The position numbers were made by a program, and so were the translations under genes. Positions 1-5,371 of a stretch of DNA of 8,245 nt are shown one piece after another. Origin of the DNA: DASQDT01 sp036380435. Lineage in GTDB: Bacteria > Acidobacteriota > Blastocatellia > Pyrinomonadales > Pyrinomonadaceae. Positions within the stretch are counted from its first letter, which is position 1. Every line of letters starts with the position of its first letter. The stretch spans positions 1 to 8,245 of the forward strand of contig DASVES010000140.1 of NCBI GenBank assembly GCA_036380435.1, in the 5' to 3' direction. The notes beneath the pieces are model-generated. The model ran no database searches and was not told the DNA's origin. It saw only the letters and a list, made by a program, of their open reading frames with translations.

Positions 1-282
1 GTCTAACGCCTCGGCGATTCTCGCCCACTCCGCGCCGCCCGCTGCGGGTTGTCCGCCCGCACGGAGCGCAATCTCGTCAGCGAACTCCGCAAACAGTGCT
101 TCAAGCCCTGCGGGGCCGGCCTCGCGCAACGCCTTGAGGGCCGAGGCGCGCAGGGCCGCGTCCTCCGAGACGGCGTCGCGCGCCGAGACGTTCAGCCCCC
201 CGTTCGCCAGCACGTTTGGCGCGAGGCAGGACAGCAGCGCGAAGAGAAAAAGGGACGGCAATAGCAGGCGGTGGGTTCGCAT
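1..282 (-). CDS. Exported protein of unknown function, N-terminal 94 residues (runs off left edge)
   Basis: This minus-strand reading frame is open from its ATG at 280-282 to the window edge, so only the first 94 residues are visible. The start is well supported: AGAGAGGT lies 7 nt upstream of the ATG on the minus strand. Residues 1-26 form a classical Sec signal peptide: a basic start (MRTHR), a Leu/Phe-rich core, and a plausible signal peptidase I site after NVLA (residues 23-26). An LLSC stretch at 16-19 resembles a lipobox, so a lipoprotein is possible but less likely. The mature part visible here is Ala/Glu-rich and probably helical (about residues 37-94). It loosely recalls the start of secreted Acidobacteriota proteins of unknown function, but too little is present to assign a family. 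It lies downstream of the peptidase gene on the same strand, 180 bp away, with a hairpin in between. Confidence 0.72.
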   Translation of the reverse strand, partial: MRTHRLLLPSLFLFALLSCLAPNVLANGGLNVSARDAVSEDAALRASALKALREAGPAGLEALFAEFADEIALRAGGQPAAGGAEWARIAEALD

Positions 283-325
283 AAGAAAACCTCTCTTGAG
301 ATGGGAAGTGACGCGTCCGCGCGAG

Positions 326-344
326 AGACGCCCGGAGGGCGTCT
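326..344. other. Perfect 8-bp hairpin in the 180-bp gap after the peptidase gene
   Basis: AGACGCCC at 326-333 is the exact reverse complement of GGGCGTCT at 337-344, with a 3-nt loop. It lies downstream of the peptidase stop and upstream of the partial exported-protein gene, both on the minus strand. There is no T-tract on either side, so it is not a typical intrinsic terminator. It could be a processing or stabilising hairpin, or chance in GC-rich DNA. Nothing else stands out in 283-462. Confidence 0.4.
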
Positions 345-462
345 TCACACGAATCATTGTGGCGAGGCGGTCGGAAGTGGGATGCGCCGCCAGCGCCCGC
401 GCGTTGGCGGCGCGCACTCGCGTCGAGTGGAAATATTTTCGGGCGCGTCGTCTGTGCCTGTG

Positions 463-3348
463 TCAGGTCGTGACGGACGCAGGGGCGGCTGACTCCGTGT
501 CGCCCGCGACGACGACGGTGAGGTGATCGGGGCGGAAGTATTTACGCAGCGCCGTGTTGGCCTCTTCGAGGGTGACGGCCTGGATGAGTTCGGGGTAGCG
601 GTCGAGGAAGTCAGGGCCGAGGCGGTAGAACTCGGCGTTCCAAAGGGCCTCGGCCAGTCCCGTGTTCGTCGAGAGCGAGACCTTGAAGGAGCCGATGGCC
701 GCGGACTTCTCGTCGGCCAACTCCTCGGGTCGGAGCCCCTCGCGGACGTACTCGCGCAGCACCGTGAGGGCCGACTCGATGGCGCGCTCAACGTTCGCCG
801 GGTTGACCGAGACGGAGATGTACCACGGGCCGGCGGCCAGAGAGGGCGCGCGGAAGCGCGAGCCGATGCCGTAGGTCAGCCCCTCGCGGTCGCGCACCTG
901 TAGCCCGAGGCGCGAGGAGAGCGTCGATTCGCCGAGGGCGCTGTTGGCGATCAGGGCGGCGTAATAGTCCGACACGTCGCGGCGCAGCGACGTGGCCGAG
1001 CCGATTAAGACATCGACGTTGGCCTTGTCCTTCAGGAGCACTGCCTCGCGCATGCTGCCCTCGCGCGGCTGCGGGTCGGACACCGTGACCTCGACGCTCT
1101 CCGGCCCCGCGAACGCGCCGAACGCCTCGCGGAACTGTTCGGCGACGCGGGCGGCGTCCGCGTCGCCGACGACCGAGAGAACGAGCGAGCGCCCGCCGTA
1201 GCGCGCCTCATAGAAGCGGCGCACGTCCTCGACCGTGATGGAGCGGATGCTCTCGACAAGGCGCTCGCCCGGCGGCAGGTGGAAGGGGTTCTCGGCATCG
1301 TAGACGAGTTGCGAGAAACGCTCGTAGGCGCGATGGCGCGTGCTCGATTGCTGCTCCTGAATGGCGGCGACCGTCTGCTCCTTGAGCTTCTCCAATTCGT
1401 CGGCCGGGAACGATGGCTCGCGCAACTGCTCGGCGAGCGTGTCGATGAGCAGCGGGAGGTCTTGGGCGAGCGAACGGGCGCTCAGGTTGACGGCGAAGGG
1501 GTCGGCCGAAAATTCGATGTCGGCGCCGGCGCTCTCCAGGTCGCCGACGAGCTGAAGCTTGGTGCGCCGACGTGTGCCGCGCTCCAACATGTCGGCCGTG
1601 ACGCGCGCAAGGCCCGGCCGGTCGCGCGGCTCGAAGAAGGAGCCGGCGCGCAGGGAGCCGCGGACGGAGACGGTGGGCGTGGCGCGGTTTTCGAGCACGA
1701 GGAGCGTGGCGCCGGTCTCCAGCTCCGTGCGCGCGACGCGCGCGGCGAGGCCCGCCGTGCGGCCGGCGTCGGCGTCGGGCCGGTTCGGCCGCGCCGCGTC
1801 GGAAGACTTCTCGCCGCGCTGCGCCACGGCCTCCTGCGCCGCGGCCTGCGGCGTCACGGACTCACCGGCCTCGGGTTCGTGATGGTGTGCCGGGCCGCGC
1901 GCGGCGCGCACGCCCCCGAGTCTCTTGAGTCGAGAACTTCTCGCGCCACCCGCCGACGCGTCGCCCGCGCTGTTACCGTTGCCGTTCGTCGTCTTCGGGA
2001 TGAAGTGGCCGACCGTTCGATTGTCCTCGGTCAGATACTCTTCGGCCACGCGGCGCACGTCGTCGGGCGTGACGCGTTCAATGTTCGCCGCGTAGTCCTT
2101 GTAGAAGCGCCAGTCGGCGACGGCCTCGGCCTCGGAGATTTGAATGGCGACGTTCGACGTGCCGTCGCGATTGTAGGCGACCTGCGCGACGATCTGCCGG
2201 CGCGCCCTTTGCGTCTCCTCCGCGCTCAGCCCCTCACGGGCCACGCGTGCAAGCTCCGCGTGAATCGCGTCCTCGACCCGCGCGGATTCGACACCGGGCC
2301 TGACGGTCGCGTAGACGTTAAAGAGACCGGGGTCGCGGAACTGGTCGCAGTTGGTCGTCACATTCACGGCCAGCTCCGTTTCGACGAGCGCCTGATAGAG
2401 CCGACTTGTCACGCCGCCGGAGAGCGCCGCCGAGAGGACGACGAGCGGGTAGATGTCGTTCGCCTCGGGCGGGCTGGCGGCGCGGCGCGCGAGTTCCGCG
2501 TTCGAGAGAACAGGGGTTTGCCCGAGCACGGCCGGCGTGTGGAAGGCCGCCTGCACGAAGGCCAGCTCGCCCGCGCGTCGCACCACGACGCGCCGCTCAC
2601 CCTGCTGCGGCGGCTCCTCTGTATAGACTTCGGGGATAACCCCCGGCGCCGAAGGGTGCGCGCCGAAGTACTTCGCGACGAGGTCGAGCGCTGCGTCCGC
2701 GTCGAAGTCGCCGACGATGATGGCGGTCGCGTTGTTCGGATGATAGAACGTGTCGTAGAACTCCTTGAGGCGCGCGGTGGGTACGTTCTCCACGTCGGCG
2801 CGCCAGCCGATGGTCGGGTGATGATACGGGTGCTCGCGGAAGGCGGCGGCGTAGACGGCCTCGTCTAAAACCAGCATCGGCTCGTTCTGCCCGCGCTCCA
2901 GCTCGTTGCGCACCACGGTCATCTCCGACTGCCGGTCGGCGTCGGCGATGAAGGAGTTACGCATGCGGTCGGCTTCGAGACGCACGGCCAGCTCCAACTG
3001 GTCGGAGGGGACGGTCTCGAAGTAGTTGGTGCGGTCGTACCAGGTGGTGGCGTTGAAGTCGGCGCCGATCTTCTGGAGCGTCGCGGCGATCTGCGTGTTG
3101 CGCTCCTTGTTGAAGTCGGGCGTGCCTTTGAACATCATGTGTTCGAGCAGGTGCGTGGCGCCCGTGTAGCCGACGGCCTCGTTGCGCGACCCCACCCGGT
3201 AGAGGACGCAGAAGGTGACGACCGGCGCCACCCGGTTCTCGACGAGCAGGACCTTCATCCCGTTCTCACCCAGCCCGTACTCGCGTATCCCGTCGCCCTC
3301 CGCGACGAACTCGGCCCCACCGCTTCCGCGCTCTCTCCGCACGCTCAA
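463..3348 (-). CDS. M16 (pitrilysin-like) zinc metallopeptidase, fused two-repeat form, 961 aa
   Basis: The protein is a zinc-dependent peptidase of family M16, whose members cleave peptides inside a clamshell of two homologous halves. The N-terminal half (about 25-450) holds the inverted zinc motif HLLEH (H66, E69, H70) within GATHLLEHMMFKGT; the third ligand is probably E149 in VVRNELERGQNEP. An M16 C-type domain follows, with TSRLYQAL at 314-321. A Gly/Ala/Pro-rich linker (about 453-540) leads to a second M16 pair (about 541-955). That half has no HxxEH (GLARVTADMLERGT instead) but keeps SSRLGLQVRDREGLTYG (811-827), which holds the Arg/Tyr-type conserved residues. It therefore looks like a structural, catalytically dead half. 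Full length is normal for fused bacterial forms. No signal peptide is visible, so it is probably cytoplasmic. The start is TTG with a good ribosome binding site; the first internal ATG, residue 31, would cut into the first domain. Confidence 0.93.
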   Translation of the reverse strand: MSVRRERGSGGAEFVAEGDGIREYGLGENGMKVLLVENRVAPVVTFCVLYRVGSRNEAVGYTGATHLLEHMMFKGTPDFNKERNTQIAATLQKIGADFNATTWYDRTNYFETVPSDQLELAVRLEADRMRNSFIADADRQSEMTVVRNELERGQNEPMLVLDEAVYAAAFREHPYHHPTIGWRADVENVPTARLKEFYDTFYHPNNATAIIVGDFDADAALDLVAKYFGAHPSAPGVIPEVYTEEPPQQGERRVVVRRAGELAFVQAAFHTPAVLGQTPVLSNAELARRAASPPEANDIYPLVVLSAALSGGVTSRLYQALVETELAVNVTTNCDQFRDPGLFNVYATVRPGVESARVEDAIHAELARVAREGLSAEETQRARRQIVAQVAYNRDGTSNVAIQISEAEAVADWRFYKDYAANIERVTPDDVRRVAEEYLTEDNRTVGHFIPKTTNGNGNSAGDASAGGARSSRLKRLGGVRAARGPAHHHEPEAGESVTPQAAAQEAVAQRGEKSSDAARPNRPDADAGRTAGLAARVARTELETGATLLVLENRATPTVSVRGSLRAGSFFEPRDRPGLARVTADMLERGTRRRTKLQLVGDLESAGADIEFSADPFAVNLSARSLAQDLPLLIDTLAEQLREPSFPADELEKLKEQTVAAIQEQQSSTRHRAYERFSQLVYDAENPFHLPPGERLVESIRSITVEDVRRFYEARYGGRSLVLSVVGDADAARVAEQFREAFGAFAGPESVEVTVSDPQPREGSMREAVLLKDKANVDVLIGSATSLRRDVSDYYAALIANSALGESTLSSRLGLQVRDREGLTYGIGSRFRAPSLAAGPWYISVSVNPANVERAIESALTVLREYVREGLRPEELADEKSAAIGSFKVSLSTNTGLAEALWNAEFYRLGPDFLDRYPELIQAVTLEEANTALRKYFRPDHLTVVVAGDTESAAPASVTT

Positions 3349-3354
3349 ATTGTT

Positions 3355-3362
3355 CCACCTCT
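3355..3362 (-). promoter_or_regulatory. Ribosome binding site that decides the TTG start of the M16 peptidase
   Basis: The minus strand reads AGAGGTGG followed by six bases (AACAAT) and then TTG. This strong Shine-Dalgarno match at normal spacing supports the TTG at 3346-3348 over later starts. The nearest in-frame ATG (residue 31) would remove the first strand of the M16 fold. Confidence 0.7.
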
Positions 3363-3371
3363 GGCGAATGA

Positions 3372-3400
3372 ATTGTAAAGACGTGAGGATTTGATGCTAA
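3372..3400 (-). promoter_or_regulatory. Candidate sigma70-type promoter of the M16 peptidase gene
   Basis: On the minus strand TTAGCA (3395-3400, 4/6 to TTGACA) is followed after 17 nt by TACAAT (3372-3377, 5/6 to TATAAT). Transcription would begin near 3365, leaving a leader of about 17 nt that just contains the ribosome binding site. The -10 element overlaps the 9-mer ATTGTAAAG (plus strand 3372-3380), which recurs in the operator at 3471-3485. Confidence 0.42.
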
Positions 3401-3424
3401 CAAATCGCGCCGGGGTTGCGAAAG

Positions 3425-3455
3425 CTGCCGGGCCAAAAGCGGGGGCGCCCGGCAG
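3425..3455. other. 9-bp inverted repeat between the divergent promoters
   Basis: CTGCCGGGC at 3425-3433 and GCCCGGCAG at 3447-3455 are perfect complements around a 13-nt interior. The structure lies between the leftward promoter of the peptidase and the rightward operator and promoter at 3471-3518. There is no T-tract and no open gene to terminate, so a regulatory or simple palindromic-repeat origin is as likely as any. Confidence 0.4.
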
Positions 3456-3470
3456 ACGCGCCCGCGATTG

Positions 3471-3485
3471 CTTTGCATTGTAAAG
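3471..3485. promoter_or_regulatory. Candidate operator, 15-bp imperfect dyad (copy 1)
   Basis: CTTTGCATTGTAAAG is a near-palindrome with one mismatched pair around a central T. It ends 3 bp before the -35 box of the promoter at 3489-3518. A site with the same half-sites and the same 15-bp length, 12/15 identical, lies at 4587-4601 upstream of the second transcription unit. The two-copy pattern and its AT-rich half-sites in GC-rich DNA make it the best candidate binding site for the winged-helix regulator encoded at 4147-4554. Binding itself is inferred. Confidence 0.5.
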
Positions 3486-3488
3486 TAC

Positions 3489-3518
3489 TTGACAGAGGTC
3501 GGCCGGCGGGTGTATTTT
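3489..3518 (+). promoter_or_regulatory. Sigma70-type promoter for the membrane protein-regulator operon
   Basis: A perfect TTGACA (3489-3494) is followed after 18 nt by TATTTT (3513-3518, 4/6 with the key second A and final T). The expected transcription start falls at about 3525, exactly on the A of an in-frame ATG. This implies a leaderless or nearly leaderless mRNA. Confidence 0.6.
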
Positions 3519-3524
3519 GCGCGT

Positions 3525-4154
3525 ATGGCTGTCATTCGCATGACGCGTGAGCGAGAGCCCTCGGCGGCCGAGGGAGAGGCGCCGGCCCTTCACGACCGGG
3601 CGATGGACAATCTGCGCTTCATCCGCGAGACGATGGAGCGCGCCACGGCCTTTACGGCCGTCCCCGGCTGGGGACAGCTCATCATCGGCGTCACAGCCCT
3701 CTTTGCCGCGCTCGTCGCCTCACAACAGCAGACGGGCGAGGCGTGGCTCGCCGTCTGGTTCGCCGAGGCGTGTCTGTCGCTCGTCATCGCCGGCTGGGCG
3801 ATGAGCCGCAAGGCGCGCGCCGCGTCCACCCCGCTCCTCTCACAGCCCGGTAGAAAGCTCGTCATCAACTTCGCGCCGCCGATGTTCGTCGGGGCGCTGC
3901 TCACCATCGTCTTCTGGCGCGCGGAGCTGGCGGGTCTGCTCCCGGCCGTATGGCTCCTGCTCTACGGGACGGGCGTTGTCACGGGCGGAGCCTTCTCCGT
4001 CAGACCCGTCCCGGTGATGGGGCTGTGCTTCATGTTCCTCGGCGCCGGCGCGCTCTTCTGCCCCGCAGCCTGGGGCGACGCCTTCATGGCCGTCGGCTTT
4101 GGCGGCCTCCACATCCTGTTCGGCTTACACATCGCGAGGTATTACGGTGGCTAG
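3525..4154 (+). CDS. Six-helix membrane protein of unknown function, partner of the following regulator, 209 aa
   Basis: The protein has a short soluble N-terminus with an amphipathic-looking segment LHDRAMDNLRFIRETMERA (about 22-40), then roughly six hydrophobic helices (about 50-66, 73-92, 116-131, 138-156, 163-180, 185-203). It is therefore an inner-membrane protein with no extracellular domain of note. I recognise no catalytic motif and no named family. The arrangement, a six-helix protein directly followed by a winged-helix regulator, looks familiar from Acidobacteriota. The start is uncertain: ATG at 3525 fits the promoter (leaderless), ATG at 3540 (204 aa) would have a 15-nt leader without a Shine-Dalgarno sequence, and ATG at 3603 would remove the N-terminal helix. 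The last codons overlap the GTG start of the regulator, so the two are probably translationally coupled and may act as a membrane sensor or partner and an effector. Confidence 0.85.
   Translation: MAVIRMTREREPSAAEGEAPALHDRAMDNLRFIRETMERATAFTAVPGWGQLIIGVTALFAALVASQQQTGEAWLAVWFAEACLSLVIAGWAMSRKARAASTPLLSQPGRKLVINFAPPMFVGALLTIVFWRAELAGLLPAVWLLLYGTGVVTGGAFSVRPVPVMGLCFMFLGAGALFCPAAWGDAFMAVGFGGLHILFGLHIARYYGG
4136..4140 (+). promoter_or_regulatory. Ribosome binding site that decides the GTG start of the regulator
   Basis: GAGGT at 4136-4140 sits 6 nt before GTG at 4147-4149, inside the last codons of the upstream membrane gene. The later ATG at 4255 has no comparable site, so the GTG start and translational coupling are preferred. 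Confidence 0.6.
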
Positions 4155-4554
4155 ACAAAGTTCCTTACCGAAAGATAGCGCGCCGGCGCGGACGACTCGC
4201 GCCGCGCGCGCCGGCAGCATTCAGCCGCAACGGGCGGCGGGCGGCGCGGGCGAGATGACGCCCGCCGAACTCGACCGCGTCATCCACGAGCGCATGCGCC
4301 TCGCCATCGTCAGCGCCCTCGCCGTCAACGCCTCCCTCACCTTCAACGACCTCAAGCAGATGCTCAACACGACGGACGGCAATCTGAGCGTCCACGCGCG
4401 CAAGCTCGAAGAGGCCAACTACGTCGTCTGCAACAAATTCTTCGACGGCCGGATGCCGAAGACCGAGTACAAGCTGACGACCTCGGGGCGGCGGGCGCTC
4501 GAACGCTACCTCAATCACATGGAGGCGATCATTAGAAAAACGCGTGCGGGGTGA
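4147..4554 (+). CDS. Winged-helix DNA-binding transcriptional regulator (HTH_34/MarR-ArsR-like), 135 aa
   Basis: This is a small one-domain DNA-binding protein. After a disordered Ala/Arg/Ser-rich tail (residues 1-36), the domain begins MTPAELDRVIHERMRLAIVSAL. It contains a first HTH helix near 65-74 (TFNDLKQMLN), a recognition helix near 76-93 (TDGNLSVHARKLEEANYV), and a beta-wing with KFFDGRMPKTEYKLTTSGRRAL (97-118). This order matches the winged-helix family PF13601 (HTH_34), whose members act as dimeric repressors or activators. The GTG start overlaps the upstream stop by 8 nt. A shorter form from the ATG at 4255 (99 aa) would hold the whole domain. No ligand-binding or metal-binding residues are evident, so its signal may come through the neighbouring membrane protein. 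It is the likely binder of the dyads at 3471-3485 and 4587-4601, which would make it autoregulatory; this is inferred. Confidence 0.88.
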   Translation: MARQSSLPKDSAPARTTRAARAGSIQPQRAAGGAGEMTPAELDRVIHERMRLAIVSALAVNASLTFNDLKQMLNTTDGNLSVHARKLEEANYVVCNKFFDGRMPKTEYKLTTSGRRALERYLNHMEAIIRKTRAG

Positions 4555-4577
4555 GGCCCCGAAGCGCGAATTTTTTT
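4536..4577 (+). terminator. Intrinsic terminator overlapping the regulator's stop codon
   Basis: An outer CGCG/CGCG stem (4541-4544 with 4565-4568), a small internal loop and an inner CGGGG/CCCCG stem (4547-4551 with 4557-4561) enclose a 5-nt loop. The hairpin is followed by AA and seven T (4571-4577). The run of five A at 4536-4540 can also pair with the T-tract. The TGA stop of the regulator (4552-4554) lies in the hairpin loop, so a ribosome finishing translation would melt the hairpin. Confidence 0.72.
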
Positions 4578-4586
4578 GCCCATCTA

Positions 4587-4611
4587 CTTTGAATGGCAAA
4601 GGGCTTTGCAT
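4587..4611. promoter_or_regulatory. Candidate operator, copy 2, with an extra half-site
   Basis: CTTTGAATGGCAAAG (4587-4601) has perfect 5-bp half-sites CTTTG/CAAAG around 5 bp and matches copy 1 (3471-3485) at 12 of 15 positions. CTTTGCAT at 4604-4611, two bases further on, repeats the first eight bases of copy 1. The cluster sits just after the terminator and about 60 bp before the start of the small membrane protein, where a promoter for the second unit is expected. No clear -35/-10 pair could be assigned here. Confidence 0.5.
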
Positions 4612-4668
4612 CAAGTCGCCGTGGGGCGCGGGGGCTGGCGGCACGGGTTATGAAAGGAGTGACGGAAG

Positions 4669-5010
4669 ATGAAACGCATACGAATCGCACCGAGGCGCGG
4701 GCGCGCGCCCGTCGCGCTGAGGCTCGCGCTACTCGCGCTGCCGGTCGTCTTCTGGTCGGCCGTCTTCGCGGTGCTGGCGGGCGTGCGGCCCGTCCAGAGG
4801 ATCGTCGCGGCCACGCCTGACTCGGCACAGGTCATCGTCGCGCTCGCCTGCCCGCTCGTCGCCGTGCTCCTGGGCGCGGCGGCGCTCAGGTGTGAGGGCC
4901 GCGCGGGCGCTGGAAGGGGCGGTGGCGAAGCGCGTCTGGGCCGCCTGACGGTCGCGGCCGGCATGGTGCTCTTCGCCTTCGCCGTGCTGGCGTCGCTCGG
5001 CCCGGCGTGA
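4669..5010 (+). CDS. Small three-helix membrane protein of unknown function, 113 aa
   Basis: This starts at an ATG with a strong ribosome binding site (AAAGGAG at 4653-4659, 9 nt upstream). The protein has a very basic N-terminus (MKRIRIAPRRGRAP), then hydrophobic segments at about 17-39, 53-72 and 92-111. A short Gly/Arg/Glu-rich loop (about 75-90) separates the last two. The positive N-terminus predicts that this end stays in the cytoplasm. No family is recognised and no catalytic motif is visible. It is the first gene after the terminator and the second operator copy, on the same strand as the DUF4173-type gene 361 bp downstream, so it probably belongs to the same regulated set. Codon use and GC bias match its neighbours, which supports a real gene despite its short length. 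Confidence 0.75.
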   Translation: MKRIRIAPRRGRAPVALRLALLALPVVFWSAVFAVLAGVRPVQRIVAATPDSAQVIVALACPLVAVLLGAAALRCEGRAGAGRGGGEARLGRLTVAAGMVLFAFAVLASLGPA

Positions 5011-5025
5011 CGGGCGAACGGGCGA

Positions 5026-5088
5026 TGAACCACTGACCATTAGCTGTTAGCTGTTAGCTGTTAGCCATTGACCACGGACAAAGGACAA
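5026..5088. repeat. Heptanucleotide tandem array, nine 7-bp units
   Basis: Read in one phase, the units are TGAACCA, CTGACCA, TTAGCTG three times, TTAGCCA, TTGACCA, CGGACAA and AGGACAA. The centre is exact and the edges are degenerate but stay in phase. This is the pattern of heptamer short tandemly repeated repetitive sequences known from cyanobacteria and some other phyla. The array is markedly less GC-rich than its surroundings and starts 16 bp after the stop of the small membrane gene. Confidence 0.75.
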
Positions 5089-5371
5089 CTGAGCTGTCCT
5101 CTCGCATGCGAAAGGGGAACCGGACGTGAATACGAACGTGAATCTGGAGACAGCATTGGGCGTACTGGCGCTCATGGACGGCTGATTGGGCGCGCGGCGC
5201 GAGACGCACGCGCCCGGCCGCGTGCCCCGGCCATGTGGATGCCCACAACGGGGGCACGGAGTTCCACGCATTGCCGCTAAGGTCATGTGCGTCCATCCTC
5301 GGCACCACTGGTGTGAAAGAAAAACTTCGCGCGGCGCGCGGGCGCGTTGACTTTGGAAAGGGGCGTTTGAG
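5089..5371. other. Non-coding gap before the DUF4173-type gene
   Basis: No convincing gene is present. The stretch holds an 8-bp direct repeat ACGTGAAT (5124-5131 and 5136-5143), the self-complementary CGCATGCG (5103-5110) and a GC-only run at about 5327-5346. The ribosome binding site of the downstream gene (AAAGGGG, 5357-5363) is at the end. A TTGACT at 5347-5352 resembles a -35 box but has no -10 at a workable distance before the start codon. Confidence 0.5.

Noticed and set aside
1279..2868. 529-codon open frame on the plus strand opposite the M16 peptidase
   Set aside because: It is antisense to a clear, motif-bearing gene. Its product is Arg/Gly/Val-rich with no recognisable domain, as expected of a GC-rich shadow frame.
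4099..4146. Longer version of the regulator from a TTG at 4099
   Set aside because: It would overlap 56 nt of the upstream membrane gene without a ribosome binding site, while the GTG at 4147 has a good one.
5068..5280. 70-codon plus-strand frame in the 5011-5371 gap
   Set aside because: There is no ribosome binding site, it begins within the heptamer array, and its composition has no hydrophobic core or motif.
5347..5352. TTGACT as a -35 box for the DUF4173-type gene
   Set aside because: A -10 at 16-18 bp would fall at about 5369-5376, on the start codon, and no TATAAT-like sequence is present there.
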